A stretch of 64,000 nucleotides of DNA from Ulvibacter sp. MAR_2010_11 (lineage in GTDB: Bacteria > Bacteroidota > Bacteroidia > Flavobacteriales > Flavobacteriaceae): positions 181,501-245,500 of the forward strand of contig NZ_PHTY01000001.1 of the NCBI RefSeq assembly GCF_002813135.1. Reading direction: 5' to 3'. The position numbers and the translations under genes were made by a program. Numbering within the stretch: position 1 is the first letter of the stretch; every line of letters starts with the position of its first letter. Positions 25,739-35,628 of the stretch are shown piece by piece. The notes below the pieces were generated by a model that had not been told where the DNA came from, did no database searches, and worked only from the letters and a program-made list of their open reading frames with translations.

Positions 25739-28258
25739 ATGAAGCAGCTATCTTTTCTCCTACTATTTTTCGTCTCATTTACAATTCCTGCCCAAGACTA
25801 CAACGTAGATTTAAACTATTATTTACCTGGCGATGTAACCTACAATCAGAATATTCCTACTCCTAAAAGTATTTTAGGACATGAAGTAGGTGAATGGCAT
25901 GTGACACACGACAAACTTGTACAATATATGTACGCTTTGGCGGAAGCCAGTGCTAGAATATCTATTGAAAACCGAGGAACTACTTTTGAAGGACGTCCGC
26001 TTTTGTTACTCACCATTAGCTCTCCTGCAAATCATTCTAATATTGAAAACATTAAAAAAGATCATATGGGTCTTACCGAAGCCAATGCAAGTTCCTTAAA
26101 TACTTCTTCGATGCCCATTGTAGTCTATCAAGGATTTTCAATTCACGGGAACGAGCCCAGTGGCGCCAACGCCGGACTTGCAGTAGCCTATTATTTAGCG
26201 GCAGCTCAAGGTCCTAAAATTGACGAATTACTGAACAATACGATCATCCTTTTCGATCCGTCTTTTAACCCCGACGGACTCCAACGTTTTGCCGCGTGGG
26301 CAAACATTCATAAGGCAAAAAATATAAATCCGGATCCCAACGACCGTGAGTACAGCGAGGTTTGGCCCGGAGGTCGTACCAATCATTACTGGTTCGATAT
26401 GAATCGGGACTGGCTTCCGGTACAACTTCCTGAAAGCCGTGCGCGGATTGCAACATTTCACGACTGGTATCCCAATATTTTAACCGATCACCACGAAATG
26501 GGTACCAATTCCAGTTTTTTCTTTCAGCCCGGAATACCCTCCAGAACACATCCGTTAACACCCAAAAAGAATCAACAGCTTACAGCAGCCATTGGAAAAT
26601 ACCACGCCAAGGCACTCGATAAGGTTGGTAGTTTTTACTATACCGAAGAAGATTTCGACGATTTTTACTATGGAAAGGGTTCTACCTTCCCCGACATCAA
26701 CGGCGGCATCGGAATTCTTTTCGAACAAGCTTCGTCCAGAGGTCACGCGCAGGAAAGTGATAATGGAATACTCACCTTTCCGTTTACCATTCGCAATCAA
26801 TTTACAGCAGCACTTTCTACTTTGGAAGCTGCTGTGGGTATGCGACAAGAAATCCTAGACTACCAACGTGAATTTTACAACGATGCCCGAAAAGAAGCTT
26901 CGGCAGGAGGAGCCATAGTCTTTGGAGATGCTAAAGACGCTTCGAAAGTGTATCATTTGGCAGAAATTTTACAGCGCCATAAAATTAAGTTTCACGAAGT
27001 AAAGGAAGATTTTTCAAGTGACGGCAAGCAATTCAGAAAAGGAAACAGTTATATCATTCCGAAGAATCAAAAACAACACCGACTTATAAACGCAATGTTC
27101 GAAAAGCGTACAAAATTTCAGGACAGTTTATTTTATGATATAAGCGCCTGGACCTTTCCGTTGGCCTTTAATTTGGATTATAGTGAAGCCGCTACGATGG
27201 CACGGGCAGGAGCTGAAGTTACCAATCTGCAGAAGAAATCGATCACTGCACCAAGTCCGTCGAACTATGCCTACCTATTGGAATGGCACGACTACTACGC
27301 TCCAAAAGCGCTGAATACAATTCTAAAAAGAGGATTACGCGCCAAAGTAGCGATGAAACAGTTTGAAATAAACGGAACACAATACGATTACGGTACTATT
27401 TTAATACCGGTGCAAAATCAGTCGCTCAACCATACCGAACTTTCGGCCTTTTTAAAGGAAGTTGCCAATCAATCTAATGTGACCATCTATAGTGTTACCA
27501 CGGGTTTGACCAGCGGAATTGATTTGGGAAGTAGCGAATTTAGAATGCTTGAACTTCCAAAAGTAGCCATGGTGATTGGTGATGGAATTAATCCGTACGA
27601 TGCGGGAGAGATCTGGCATTTGTTTGATCAACGCTTCGACATGTTACTTACTAAAATAGATTCAAGGAATTTTGGCCGCACCGATTTAAGCAGATATACC
27701 GATATCATTCTTCCTAACAGTTGGGGAAATGCGTTGGAGAAAAAGGATGCGGAAAATCTTAAAAACTGGGTTCAACAAGGAGGAACATTAATCGGTTACA
27801 AAAATGCAGGAAACTGGTTTAATGATAACGAATTGCTCAAAATGGAATTTGAAACCAAAAAAGATACAGCGACAAACATTAGTTTCGAACAAATGGGCGA
27901 TTATCGCGGAGCACAGGTAATTGGTGGTGCCATCTTTGAAACAAAATTAGACCGCTCCCATCCCATTTCATTTGGGTATTCGTCTACATCATTACCGGTA
28001 TTTAGAAACTCCACACTTTTCTTAAAACCCGATGTAAATAGCTATAACAATCCTATTCAATATACGACTAGCCCCCTACTAAGCGGTTACATTTCACAGC
28101 CCAACCTAAAATTGTTAGAAAACTCTTCAGCATTTAAGTCGGGACGTTTGGGGCGAGGTCATGTGCTTTACTTTACAGACAATACCAATTTCAGGGCATT
28201 TTGGTACGGCACCAACAAATTGCTTATGAATGCGATTTTCTTTGGAGATGAAATGTAA
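25739..28258 (+). CDS. large secreted M14-family zinc carboxypeptidase
   Basis: 839 residues. A signal peptide (LLLFFVSFTIPAQ) leads into an M14 metallopeptidase domain (about 45-380). Zinc ligands are H136 and E139 in IHGNEPSG, with the DMNRDW block and a third His in TDHHEMG; the catalytic Glu is probably in GILFEQASSRG. The C-terminal 450 residues are a long extension found in Bacteroidota M14 proteins, with a glutamine-amidotransferase-like segment near 600-720. It would digest peptides outside the cytoplasm. No type IX sorting tail is seen. It stands alone between two terminators. Confidence 0.9.
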   Translation: MKQLSFLLLFFVSFTIPAQDYNVDLNYYLPGDVTYNQNIPTPKSILGHEVGEWHVTHDKLVQYMYALAEASARISIENRGTTFEGRPLLLLTISSPANHSNIENIKKDHMGLTEANASSLNTSSMPIVVYQGFSIHGNEPSGANAGLAVAYYLAAAQGPKIDELLNNTIILFDPSFNPDGLQRFAAWANIHKAKNINPDPNDREYSEVWPGGRTNHYWFDMNRDWLPVQLPESRARIATFHDWYPNILTDHHEMGTNSSFFFQPGIPSRTHPLTPKKNQQLTAAIGKYHAKALDKVGSFYYTEEDFDDFYYGKGSTFPDINGGIGILFEQASSRGHAQESDNGILTFPFTIRNQFTAALSTLEAAVGMRQEILDYQREFYNDARKEASAGGAIVFGDAKDASKVYHLAEILQRHKIKFHEVKEDFSSDGKQFRKGNSYIIPKNQKQHRLINAMFEKRTKFQDSLFYDISAWTFPLAFNLDYSEAATMARAGAEVTNLQKKSITAPSPSNYAYLLEWHDYYAPKALNTILKRGLRAKVAMKQFEINGTQYDYGTILIPVQNQSLNHTELSAFLKEVANQSNVTIYSVTTGLTSGIDLGSSEFRMLELPKVAMVIGDGINPYDAGEIWHLFDQRFDMLLTKIDSRNFGRTDLSRYTDIILPNSWGNALEKKDAENLKNWVQQGGTLIGYKNAGNWFNDNELLKMEFETKKDTATNISFEQMGDYRGAQVIGGAIFETKLDRSHPISFGYSSTSLPVFRNSTLFLKPDVNSYNNPIQYTTSPLLSGYISQPNLKLLENSSAFKSGRLGRGHVLYFTDNTNFRAFWYGTNKLLMNAIFFGDEM

Positions 28259-28298
28259 TGTTTGAATCCTCTTGTTAACCATAAAATTTAAAGTTTAG

Positions 28299-28328
28299 AG
28301 GCGCCTGTTCATGCAGGCGTTTTTCGTT
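28299..28328 (+). terminator. terminator of the M14 peptidase gene
   Basis: CGCCTG (28302-28307) and CAGGCG (28314-28319) form a short GC stem followed by TTTTTCGTTTTT. Confidence 0.75.
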
Positions 28329-28338
28329 TTTAAAACCC

Positions 28339-28361
28339 TATCTTTGCCGCTTTTTAAGCGG
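28339..28361 (+). promoter_or_regulatory. -7 box and 5' hairpin of the SulP gene
   Basis: TATCTTTG (28339-28346) is an exact -7 match. Right after it, CCGCTT (28347-28352) and AAGCGG (28356-28361) form a perfect 6-bp hairpin 5 nt before the ATG at 28367. If transcription starts at the usual 5-7 nt from the box, only part of the hairpin would be in the mRNA. Confidence 0.45.
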
Positions 28362-28366
28362 AACCT

Positions 28367-29986
28367 ATGTTGTTACAACGAACCATCAAGAACTTTACTC
28401 AAAATCCTAAAAACGATATCCTATCCGGTCTCACTGTTGCTCTGGCCTTAGTGCCCGAAGCAGTGGCTTTTGCCTTTGTAGCCGGAATTGACCCTCTGGT
28501 AGGACTGTACGGAGCCTTTATGATGGGAATTGTTACTGCCCTGTTTGGCGGGCGCCCCGGAATGATTAGTGGAGCTACGGGAGCAATGGCAGTGGTGATG
28601 GTACATCTTATCATGAAAGGGAATGAGGTAGGTGATGCCCTGTCAACCCCGGTTGAGAATCTGGGATTGCAATGGTTGTTTATCACCCTTCTTTTTGTGG
28701 GTGGAATTCAAATATTAGCAGGCGTGTTTCGCTTGGGAAAATTTGTGAGATTAATTCCGCACCCGGTTATGATGGGCTTTGTAAACGGTTTGGCAATTGT
28801 AATTTTCCTATCCCAATTGGGCCTTTTTAAAGAAAATGTAGACGGAACCTGGCAGTTTATGCAGGGAGCAAACCTTTGGATTATGTTAGGTCTGGTGGGA
28901 CTCACCATGGCAATTATGTTCGGACTTCCGAAGCTTACAAAAAAGGTACCTGCAGCTTTAACGGCTATTGTTATAGTAGCCAGTATTACTATTTTTGGAG
29001 GTTTGGATGTAAGTACGGTGGGTACCTTCATTAAAGATGGTGGTGGTGACGGATTACAGGGCGGACTTCCAACTTTCCAGGATCAGATTTTTACATTGCT
29101 TTATACGCTGCAAGGAAATTGGGATATCATACTCTCAACCGCGGTAATACTTGCTGCTGTAGGTTTAATTGAATCGTTAATGACACTGAATTTAATTGAT
29201 GAAATGACCGAAACCCGAGGAAGCGGAAACCGGGAATGTGTAGCTCAGGGAGGTGCCAATATTCTGAATGGTCTATTTGGCGGAATGGGCGGTTGTGCCA
29301 TGATCGGGCAGTCTATTATCAATATCAATTCCGGTGGACGCGGAAGACTTTCTGGAGCTGTTGCGGCTGTTGCGTTATTGTGTTTTGTATTATTTGGCGC
29401 ACCCTTGATAGAACAAATTCCCATCGCTGCCCTAGTGGGAGTGATGTTTATGGTAGTAATCGGGACTTTTGCATGGAGTAGTTTCAGAATATTACATAAA
29501 ATTCCATTGTCTGATGCCATTGTATTGATCGCAGTTTCGGCCATCACGGTTTGGCAGGATTTGGCGATTGCGGTAATTGCTGGAGTCATCATGAGCGCCT
29601 TGGTATTTGCCTGGAAAAATGCAACCATGATTAGAGCGCGGAAACGTATAAAAGAAGACGGTACCAAAGTGTACGAAATTTGGGGACCGCTATTCTTTGG
29701 AAGTGTACAAAACTTCAATTCGAAGTTCGATTTTAGTACTGACCCGGATAAAATTGAGATAGATTTTATCGAATCTAAAGTAAGCGATCACAGTGGTGTG
29801 GAGGCACTTCGGAATATTGCCAACAAATATCTGGACAGCGGAAAGCAAGTAAAACTTACACACCTTAGTCCGGATTGTAAAACGCTTTTACTGAAGTGGA
29901 ATCCGGCCTTCGAAACAGTGATTGAAGAGGCTGTAGACGATCCTCGGTACTATGTGGTAACCGATACGTTGGACAGTGATGTCTAA
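28367..29986 (+). CDS. SulP-family anion transporter with STAS domain
   Basis: 539 residues: a membrane domain of about 10-14 helices (roughly 15-420), with the SulP opening DILSGLTVALALVPEAVAFAF and GATGAMAVVM, followed by a cytoplasmic STAS domain (about 430-535, DFIESKVSDHSGVEALRNIA). SulP proteins carry sulfate, bicarbonate or dicarboxylates; the Bacteroidota members of this form are often called sulfate transporters, but substrate is not proven by sequence. A sulfate supply would matter for the sulfotransferase at 62117, though the two are 32 kb apart. Confidence 0.92.
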   Translation: MLLQRTIKNFTQNPKNDILSGLTVALALVPEAVAFAFVAGIDPLVGLYGAFMMGIVTALFGGRPGMISGATGAMAVVMVHLIMKGNEVGDALSTPVENLGLQWLFITLLFVGGIQILAGVFRLGKFVRLIPHPVMMGFVNGLAIVIFLSQLGLFKENVDGTWQFMQGANLWIMLGLVGLTMAIMFGLPKLTKKVPAALTAIVIVASITIFGGLDVSTVGTFIKDGGGDGLQGGLPTFQDQIFTLLYTLQGNWDIILSTAVILAAVGLIESLMTLNLIDEMTETRGSGNRECVAQGGANILNGLFGGMGGCAMIGQSIININSGGRGRLSGAVAAVALLCFVLFGAPLIEQIPIAALVGVMFMVVIGTFAWSSFRILHKIPLSDAIVLIAVSAITVWQDLAIAVIAGVIMSALVFAWKNATMIRARKRIKEDGTKVYEIWGPLFFGSVQNFNSKFDFSTDPDKIEIDFIESKVSDHSGVEALRNIANKYLDSGKQVKLTHLSPDCKTLLLKWNPAFETVIEEAVDDPRYYVVTDTLDSDV

Positions 29987-29993
29987 TTATACA

Positions 29994-31655
29994 TTATAAA
30001 GGAAGTACTATCGAGAATTTGGTGCCTTTTTTCAACGTAGTTTTTACTAAAATTTCTCCTTTATGCTTTTTTACAAATTCCTGACTAAGCAGTAAACCCA
30101 GTCCTGTACCCGATTCACCCGAAGTTCCCATTTTACTTACCTGCGCCTGAAGTTCAAAGAATTTATCTAATTCTTTTTGCTTCATTCCTGTACCATTATC
30201 TTCAATTTCGATGATTAAGAACTCTTTTTGAACCTTAGTGGAAACAAGGACTAAGCCTTTTTCATAGCTATATTTTATTGCATTTGAAATTAGATTTCTA
30301 ATTGCAGAGCCCAACATATCCTTATCGGCCCATAACTCTAAATCTTTGTCCAAATCCAATTTTAAATCAATCATTTTATTCGACGCTTGCTGCTTTAAAA
30401 TCGAGAATTGCTCAGATATTAAGCTATTGATGTGAAATTTAGTAGGATTGAAGTCCAGAGATCCTGTTTGAGTTGAAGACCATCGCAACAGATTGTCTAA
30501 AAGATTTACAGTACTTTGAGTGGAATCTTTGAGGTCGGTAATAATGTTTTTAAGACCGGCATCCTCTATTTCTTCATCTTCTAATAAATGCAAAAGTCCT
30601 TTAATGGAATTTAAAGGTTGTTTTACGTCATGACCTACAATTGAAAACAATTTATTCTTCGTCACATTTAGTTTCGTCAATTCTACATTTTGTCGAGCTG
30701 TCTCCTCCCTATTTATCATTAATAGTGCATTCGTCTCTTTCATTTTCCGATTTAAAAGCCTCGATCGAAGCATTTGTTTATTTAAAAGAAAAAACAATAA
30801 GGTTAGAATAAAATGTCCAATCCAAAGGATGTAAATAAAATTGCTATTTGCAACAACCTTTTCTTTGTATGCTGTTCCAATCTCAATAGTACTACCATAC
30901 TTAAAAAGATTGGTGTAAATAAAGTCGGTATGCTCCAGTTCGTAATTTGCATAGTGCTCCGGATCTTCTTGTTGACTGTAGACCAATGTGCCGTCGTATA
31001 CCTGGGTTCTGTCGAAATCGAACATGTCATTAAATTTAAATTTGAAGACAAAATCCTTGCTCGATTCATCTTCATACAATTCGTGCATAATACTTTCGAA
31101 ACTAATTATAGGTGCCAGATAACCCAGTGTCCTGCCCTCTCGATGAATCCTAAAATTTATGGGTAATCCAACCCAGCCTTCTACTAAATTGATAGGTGGA
31201 AATAATGTTAATTTGTCGTCTAACATCAGAGTGTTAAGAACTTCTAATTGTTCTTCACTTCGAAAGACTGAAACAGACTTACCCACCAAATCTACCGGAT
31301 TCATGTGATATCTTGAAAAAGAATATTGAAAAATATGATTGGTATCTATATAAGACACTACAATCGAATCTTTAGAATTAAGATCATTCAATTGATTTTG
31401 AACGAAGTGTTGAAGTTCCTCTGCCGAGGGAATTTCATTTGACAAATTCATATAGGATCTCATGCCACTTACAACTGCAGCAAATTTATCTATTGCAATT
31501 GAGAATTTGCTAATAACTTGATTATGGGATTCCTCAAGTATGAGCGTTTGTTTTTGAAGTTGGTTTTGCTTCTGATTTCGGTCAACTAATATTATGGCAA
31601 TACAACCAATAATTAAAATGATCAACGTCCATAAATTTTGCTTGATAATTCTCAT
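29994..31655 (-). CDS. membrane sensor histidine kinase (CHASE-like sensor), orphan
   Basis: 553 residues: membrane helix at about 7-24, a periplasmic CHASE-like sensing region (about 40-270), a second helix near 275-295, a coiled linker, then HisKA with the phospho-acceptor His in IVGHDVKQPL (about residue 340) and an HATPase domain with N box LISNAIKYSY, G1 EIEDNGTGM and G2 GESGTGLGLLL. No response regulator or output domain adjoins it, so the partner is elsewhere. It is convergent with the SulP gene; the stop is 8 nt from the SulP stop. Confidence 0.88.
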   Translation of the reverse strand: MRIIKQNLWTLIILIIGCIAIILVDRNQKQNQLQKQTLILEESHNQVISKFSIAIDKFAAVVSGMRSYMNLSNEIPSAEELQHFVQNQLNDLNSKDSIVVSYIDTNHIFQYSFSRYHMNPVDLVGKSVSVFRSEEQLEVLNTLMLDDKLTLFPPINLVEGWVGLPINFRIHREGRTLGYLAPIISFESIMHELYEDESSKDFVFKFKFNDMFDFDRTQVYDGTLVYSQQEDPEHYANYELEHTDFIYTNLFKYGSTIEIGTAYKEKVVANSNFIYILWIGHFILTLLFFLLNKQMLRSRLLNRKMKETNALLMINREETARQNVELTKLNVTKNKLFSIVGHDVKQPLNSIKGLLHLLEDEEIEDAGLKNIITDLKDSTQSTVNLLDNLLRWSSTQTGSLDFNPTKFHINSLISEQFSILKQQASNKMIDLKLDLDKDLELWADKDMLGSAIRNLISNAIKYSYEKGLVLVSTKVQKEFLIIEIEDNGTGMKQKELDKFFELQAQVSKMGTSGESGTGLGLLLSQEFVKKHKGEILVKTTLKKGTKFSIVLPL

Positions 31656-31959
31656 AGATTACACACAAGTGGATTTGGGCAATGTACACAAAAATCATCA
31701 GCTTTGTCACGATACGAAACTGAACACCTTCCGCTTTTCTACAAAACGAATAGTTTTGGGGTTAAGGGGTTCGTAAAATTTTGGTAAATCACAAATTTAT
31801 ATATTTTATTTTTTTATATTCTTTGCATTAGAGGTAGCTAAAGGTTTCTGAACTCAAAAATATTGGCAGGTCTGCAAAATCGACTACTGTTAATAAATGC
31901 TTAATTTTTAAGTCGATATCATCCGATTAACTACTTTAGCCGAATTTTAAATTTCAACT
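31656..31959. other. intergenic region between divergent kinase and channel genes
   Basis: 304 nt, AT-rich. It must hold promoters for the kinase (leftward) and the channel (rightward). A minus-strand TAnnTTTG match lies at 31800-31793, without a -33 partner. I see no gene, riboswitch, hairpin or repeat that can be supported. Confidence 0.5.
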
Positions 31960-33828
31960 ATGAACCGAATAAAATTACTTTCTTTAAGCATTTTAGTTGT
32001 ATTAATTTCTCATCTGGGAAATGCTCAAAATGATAGTATATCTGATGCTGCCGATTCTACTTCGGTTTCGGTTGTTAAGAATTACAACAAGAAACTCAAA
32101 GAACTCGAAACTCTTCGTATTTCAGATTCCATTGAAAAAGTAAAATTAGAGCAGCAAATTGTTGCACTTAGTAGTTCGGATGGCGAAAAACGACTTGAGC
32201 TGGAAGAACAACTTAAGAGATTAAATGAGAATGAAGCGCGATTAATTTCCGAAAAAAAGCAGCAAATTGAGGCGCTTCGTAAATCGGTAAAAGGCCATCC
32301 TGTTCTTGGATTTTTTAACGATACACTCTTTTTAATTCATACCAAATTAGGCAGTTTTTCACCTAAGGAGCGTGCCGAAGCGGTAACCCGACGTATTCAA
32401 ACATTACCAAACACTATTGGCTTTGCAGCAGATTCTTTGAAGGTTGTGGAAGTTGAAACCACCTTTGATTTGGTGTATCAGGAAACAATTATTATCAGCG
32501 TTTCTGAAAATGATGCCCTATGGAATGACACCACCAGCTTTAAATTGGCAAAATCGTATAAAGAAATTGTTGGGAACGCTGTAACAAAATACAAAGAAGA
32601 AACAACCCTTTTCTCCATAGCTAAACAAATTGGGTTGGCAATTCTGGTAATTCTGGTCATAGCATTGCTTATAAAATATATTTCGAAATTATTTGTATGG
32701 ACAGCGCTTAAAATTAAAGAACAGGAAAACAAACGAATCAAGGGTATAAAGTTTAAAAACTATACCTTCTTCGATGCTGCCAGACAAGTAACGGCACTCC
32801 TTTTGGCGAATAAGGTACTTAAATGGTTTACCATTCTTTTGGCTATATATATTGCTTTACCAATCCTTTTTGGAATTTTTCCGTGGACTCAGAACTTTGC
32901 CGATACTCTGTTTGGATACGTATTTAATCCTGTAAAAAAGATACTCCTCGCCTTTTGGAATTTTCTCCCCAACTTGATTACAATAGCGGTCATTATTTTT
33001 GTGTTCCGCTATGTGCTGAAGGCGCTTCGATTTCTAAAAAATGAAATTGAAAAAGGGAACCTTACAATTCCCGGCTTTTATCCCGATTGGGCTACGCCTA
33101 CTTACCAACTGGTGCGTATCATGGTAATTGCTTTTATGATCGTGGTAATTTTCCCGTATTTACCGGGAAGTGACTCTCCGGTTTTTAAAGGAGTTTCGGT
33201 ATTCCTCGGATTTTTGTTCACCTTCGGATCGGCCGGATCTTTGTCCAATATTATAGCAGGATTGGTACTCACCTATATGCGTTTGTTCAAAATAGGTGAT
33301 AGAGTAAAAATTGGAGATGTATTTGGAGATGTTATAGAAAAATCGACCTTGGTAACACGGGTGCGTACTATTAAGAATGAAATTATTTCCATCCCCAATT
33401 CCACTGTAATGAATAGTCACACCATAAATTACAGTAGTGACGCTCCTGAAAAAGGCCTGATTATTCATTCAACTGTTACAATAGGTTATGATGTTCCCTG
33501 GAAGCAGATGCACGAGACGCTAATTGAAGCTGCTAAAAGAACCGAAATGATACTCCCTGAGCCAACTCCTTTTGTATTGCAAACCAGTCTGGACGACTTT
33601 TATGTCTCTTATCAAATTAACGCATACACCAAGGAACCTAATAAGCAGGCAGTTATCTACTCAAACTTGCATCAAAACATTCAGGATGTTTGTAATGAAA
33701 ACGGAATTGAAATACTCTCCCCGCATTATCGTGCCGCTAGGGATGGGAATACTACTACCATACCTTCAGGGTATCTTCCGAAAGATTATATCGCGCCTAG
33801 TTTCAATATTAGAACTAAAAAAGAATAG
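31960..33828 (+). CDS. MscS-type mechanosensitive ion channel with long N-terminal domain
   Basis: 622 residues. Signal peptide (ILVVLISHLGNAQ), a periplasmic coiled-coil region (about 40-110), then several membrane helices, with the MscS pore and upper beta domain at about 405-520: GSAGSLSNIIAGLVLTYMR and FKIGDRVKIGDVFGDVIEKSTLVTRVRTIKNEIISIPN. A C-terminal alpha/beta domain follows. The channel releases solutes on hypo-osmotic shock. It is a single gene with a 139-nt gap before the next lipoprotein gene. Confidence 0.92.
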   Translation: MNRIKLLSLSILVVLISHLGNAQNDSISDAADSTSVSVVKNYNKKLKELETLRISDSIEKVKLEQQIVALSSSDGEKRLELEEQLKRLNENEARLISEKKQQIEALRKSVKGHPVLGFFNDTLFLIHTKLGSFSPKERAEAVTRRIQTLPNTIGFAADSLKVVEVETTFDLVYQETIIISVSENDALWNDTTSFKLAKSYKEIVGNAVTKYKEETTLFSIAKQIGLAILVILVIALLIKYISKLFVWTALKIKEQENKRIKGIKFKNYTFFDAARQVTALLLANKVLKWFTILLAIYIALPILFGIFPWTQNFADTLFGYVFNPVKKILLAFWNFLPNLITIAVIIFVFRYVLKALRFLKNEIEKGNLTIPGFYPDWATPTYQLVRIMVIAFMIVVIFPYLPGSDSPVFKGVSVFLGFLFTFGSAGSLSNIIAGLVLTYMRLFKIGDRVKIGDVFGDVIEKSTLVTRVRTIKNEIISIPNSTVMNSHTINYSSDAPEKGLIIHSTVTIGYDVPWKQMHETLIEAAKRTEMILPEPTPFVLQTSLDDFYVSYQINAYTKEPNKQAVIYSNLHQNIQDVCNENGIEILSPHYRAARDGNTTTIPSGYLPKDYIAPSFNIRTKKE

Positions 33829-33966
33829 TAACGAACCGCGATTTTATTGAATTAGCATAATATTTCCAATACGACTGACTTCACATTTTAATTACAAATA
33901 TTAAAGGCTAGGTGTAACAAATAACAACTTTACTCCTCCTTTCATTAAACTTTCAAAGCCCAACCC

Positions 33967-34860
33967 ATGAAAAAACATATTCTGGTGATGATCACTATTG
34001 GTCTATTCGCGTGCAGCGATAAAAAATATGCTCCTTCAGATTCAAGAAATTCTGAACCTGAAGTAAACAAAACATATGAATTTAAAAGTCCGTCGTCCTT
34101 CTTTCCAAAAGAAAAAGCACAAGTTCTTGTTGTTGGGACTTTTCATTTCGATTATCCAGGACTGGATGCCTATAAAACCGCTGAAGAAAATAAAATGGCC
34201 ATTTTAAGCACCGAACGCCAGAAACAAGTACGAGAATTAGTGGATTATATTAAAAGATTTAAACCCACTAAAATTGCAGTCGAATCCCCGGCCTCGTATG
34301 CTCAAAAAGAAAATGATGAATTGAAAGCTTATAAAAACGGGGATCTTAAACTAGGCCGCAGCGAAGGACATCAGCTAACAATGCGAATTGCCAAGGAAAT
34401 GAACCTAGATACCATTTATGCAATCGATGCAAACGCTTTTACCGACGATATAGCCGAGAGGGATTCTATCTTCGCAAAAGCACTTTGGAAAGACTATGAT
34501 TGGCAAAGTGATGATCCTGTACAAAAGTACTTTATGGATTGGTTGGGCTACGAGGATGTAGCCATTAAAAACTCCAGTTTGTTAGAGTATTTCAAACATA
34601 TGAACAGCCGTGAAAGTCATCAATATGGCTATGGCGCATATTTGGTGGGGGATTTTGATTTGGGCGAATATCAAGGGGCAGACGTGTTGGCAGCCTATTG
34701 GTATAATAGAAATTTACGAATTTTTAGAAATTTAAAACGTATTACTGATGGTCCGGATGACAGAATTGTACTGATTTTTGGCAACGGACATGCGGCTATT
34801 TTAAGACAACTTATAGAAGCTTCGCCCGAATACGAATTTGTTGAGTTTGACAGTTTATAA
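33967..34860 (+). CDS. DUF5694 lipoprotein (TraB/GumN-like)
   Basis: 297 residues; LFACS is a lipobox after a short signal. The core starts VLVVGTFHFDYPG and includes FKPTKIAVESP, DANAFTDDIAERD and FGNGHAAILRQ, matching DUF5694, a relative of the TraB/PrgY group whose conserved GTFH and GNGH motifs suggest a hydrolase-like site. Function unknown; location outer side of the inner or outer membrane. Confidence 0.8.
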   Translation: MKKHILVMITIGLFACSDKKYAPSDSRNSEPEVNKTYEFKSPSSFFPKEKAQVLVVGTFHFDYPGLDAYKTAEENKMAILSTERQKQVRELVDYIKRFKPTKIAVESPASYAQKENDELKAYKNGDLKLGRSEGHQLTMRIAKEMNLDTIYAIDANAFTDDIAERDSIFAKALWKDYDWQSDDPVQKYFMDWLGYEDVAIKNSSLLEYFKHMNSRESHQYGYGAYLVGDFDLGEYQGADVLAAYWYNRNLRIFRNLKRITDGPDDRIVLIFGNGHAAILRQLIEASPEYEFVEFDSL

Positions 34861-34873
34861 AACCACGGAAATA

Positions 34874-35212
34874 TTATAAAATGCGCAATCCGTTTTCAAC
34901 TGTTTTTCCCGGTTGCAACAGAGTTACGCTTTTTCCTTCAACAGCACCCAAAACCAAACACTCGCTCATAAAAGGACCTATTTGTTTCTTCGGAAAGTTA
35001 ACCACGGCAATTACCTGCTTACCAACCAATTCGTCTTTTTGATACAATGCGGTTATTTGTGCCGAGGACTTTTTAAGGCCCAATTCGGGACCGAAGTCTA
35101 TTTTTAATTGATAAGATGGATTTCTCGCTTCGGGAAAATCATTTACCTCGATTATAGTGCCTACCCTCATGTCCACCTTTTCGAAGTCATTCCAGCTAAG
35201 GTTATTCGTCAT
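34874..35212 (-). CDS. CsaA-type tRNA-binding domain protein
   Basis: 112 residues, the size of free-standing CsaA/EMAP-II OB-fold proteins. Conserved segments are VDMRVGTIIEVNDFPEARNPS, ALYQKDELVGKQVIAVVNFP and the C-terminal GLRIL. These bind tRNA and have been described as export chaperones. It overlaps the following (upstream-coded) small gene by 11 nt, so the two are coupled. Confidence 0.9.
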   Translation of the reverse strand: MTNNLSWNDFEKVDMRVGTIIEVNDFPEARNPSYQLKIDFGPELGLKKSSAQITALYQKDELVGKQVIAVVNFPKKQIGPFMSECLVLGAVEGKSVTLLQPGKTVENGLRIL

Positions 35213-35513
35213 GATGCATTTTCAGTTTTTGAATCATTTCAGATGAAACAGGTCCGGTATCGGCACCATATGCATCTACCAAGAGTCCCTTTTTTCCATC
35301 ATTGGTTTCTATTAAATATAAAATTGTATTATCGCCAGGGTCGGTCATCCCTTCAAAACGGTAAAAACCGGTTACTTCCAATTCTCCTGCTTCCCATTGG
35401 GTTTTGTATTTTTTACATTCTACGCCTTTTTCTATCAGATTGAAATCGGCAGTATACCCCTCTTTCTGAAGGGCTTCAATTGCAACCGACAAGGACGAAT
35501 ACGAATTTTTCAT
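35202..35513 (-). CDS. small conserved protein of unknown function
   Basis: 103 residues, soluble, starting MKNSYSSLSVAIEALQKEGYT, with a central YRFEGMTDPGDNTILYLIET segment and a C-terminal GADTGPVS. Homologues in Flavobacteriaceae are sometimes labelled phosphoribosylpyrophosphate synthetase, but I see no PRPP-loop or ATP-binding motif and the protein is a third of the needed size. It is translationally coupled to the tRNA-binding gene. Function unknown. Confidence 0.75.
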   Translation of the reverse strand: MKNSYSSLSVAIEALQKEGYTADFNLIEKGVECKKYKTQWEAGELEVTGFYRFEGMTDPGDNTILYLIETNDGKKGLLVDAYGADTGPVSSEMIQKLKMHHDE

Positions 35514-35628
35514 AGGTTAGTATTTTATATAAAGTTACGAGAGAAGAAAGACATTCACAAAACTTTATATATTCTTTATGAAGTTGTAACTTTAGTACCC
35601 CGTTTGGCACTAATAAATAAAACCCTCT

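Noticed and set aside
31656-31959. Small RNA or riboswitch in the 304-nt divergent gap
   Set aside because: No stable hairpin, terminator or conserved motif could be seen by eye.
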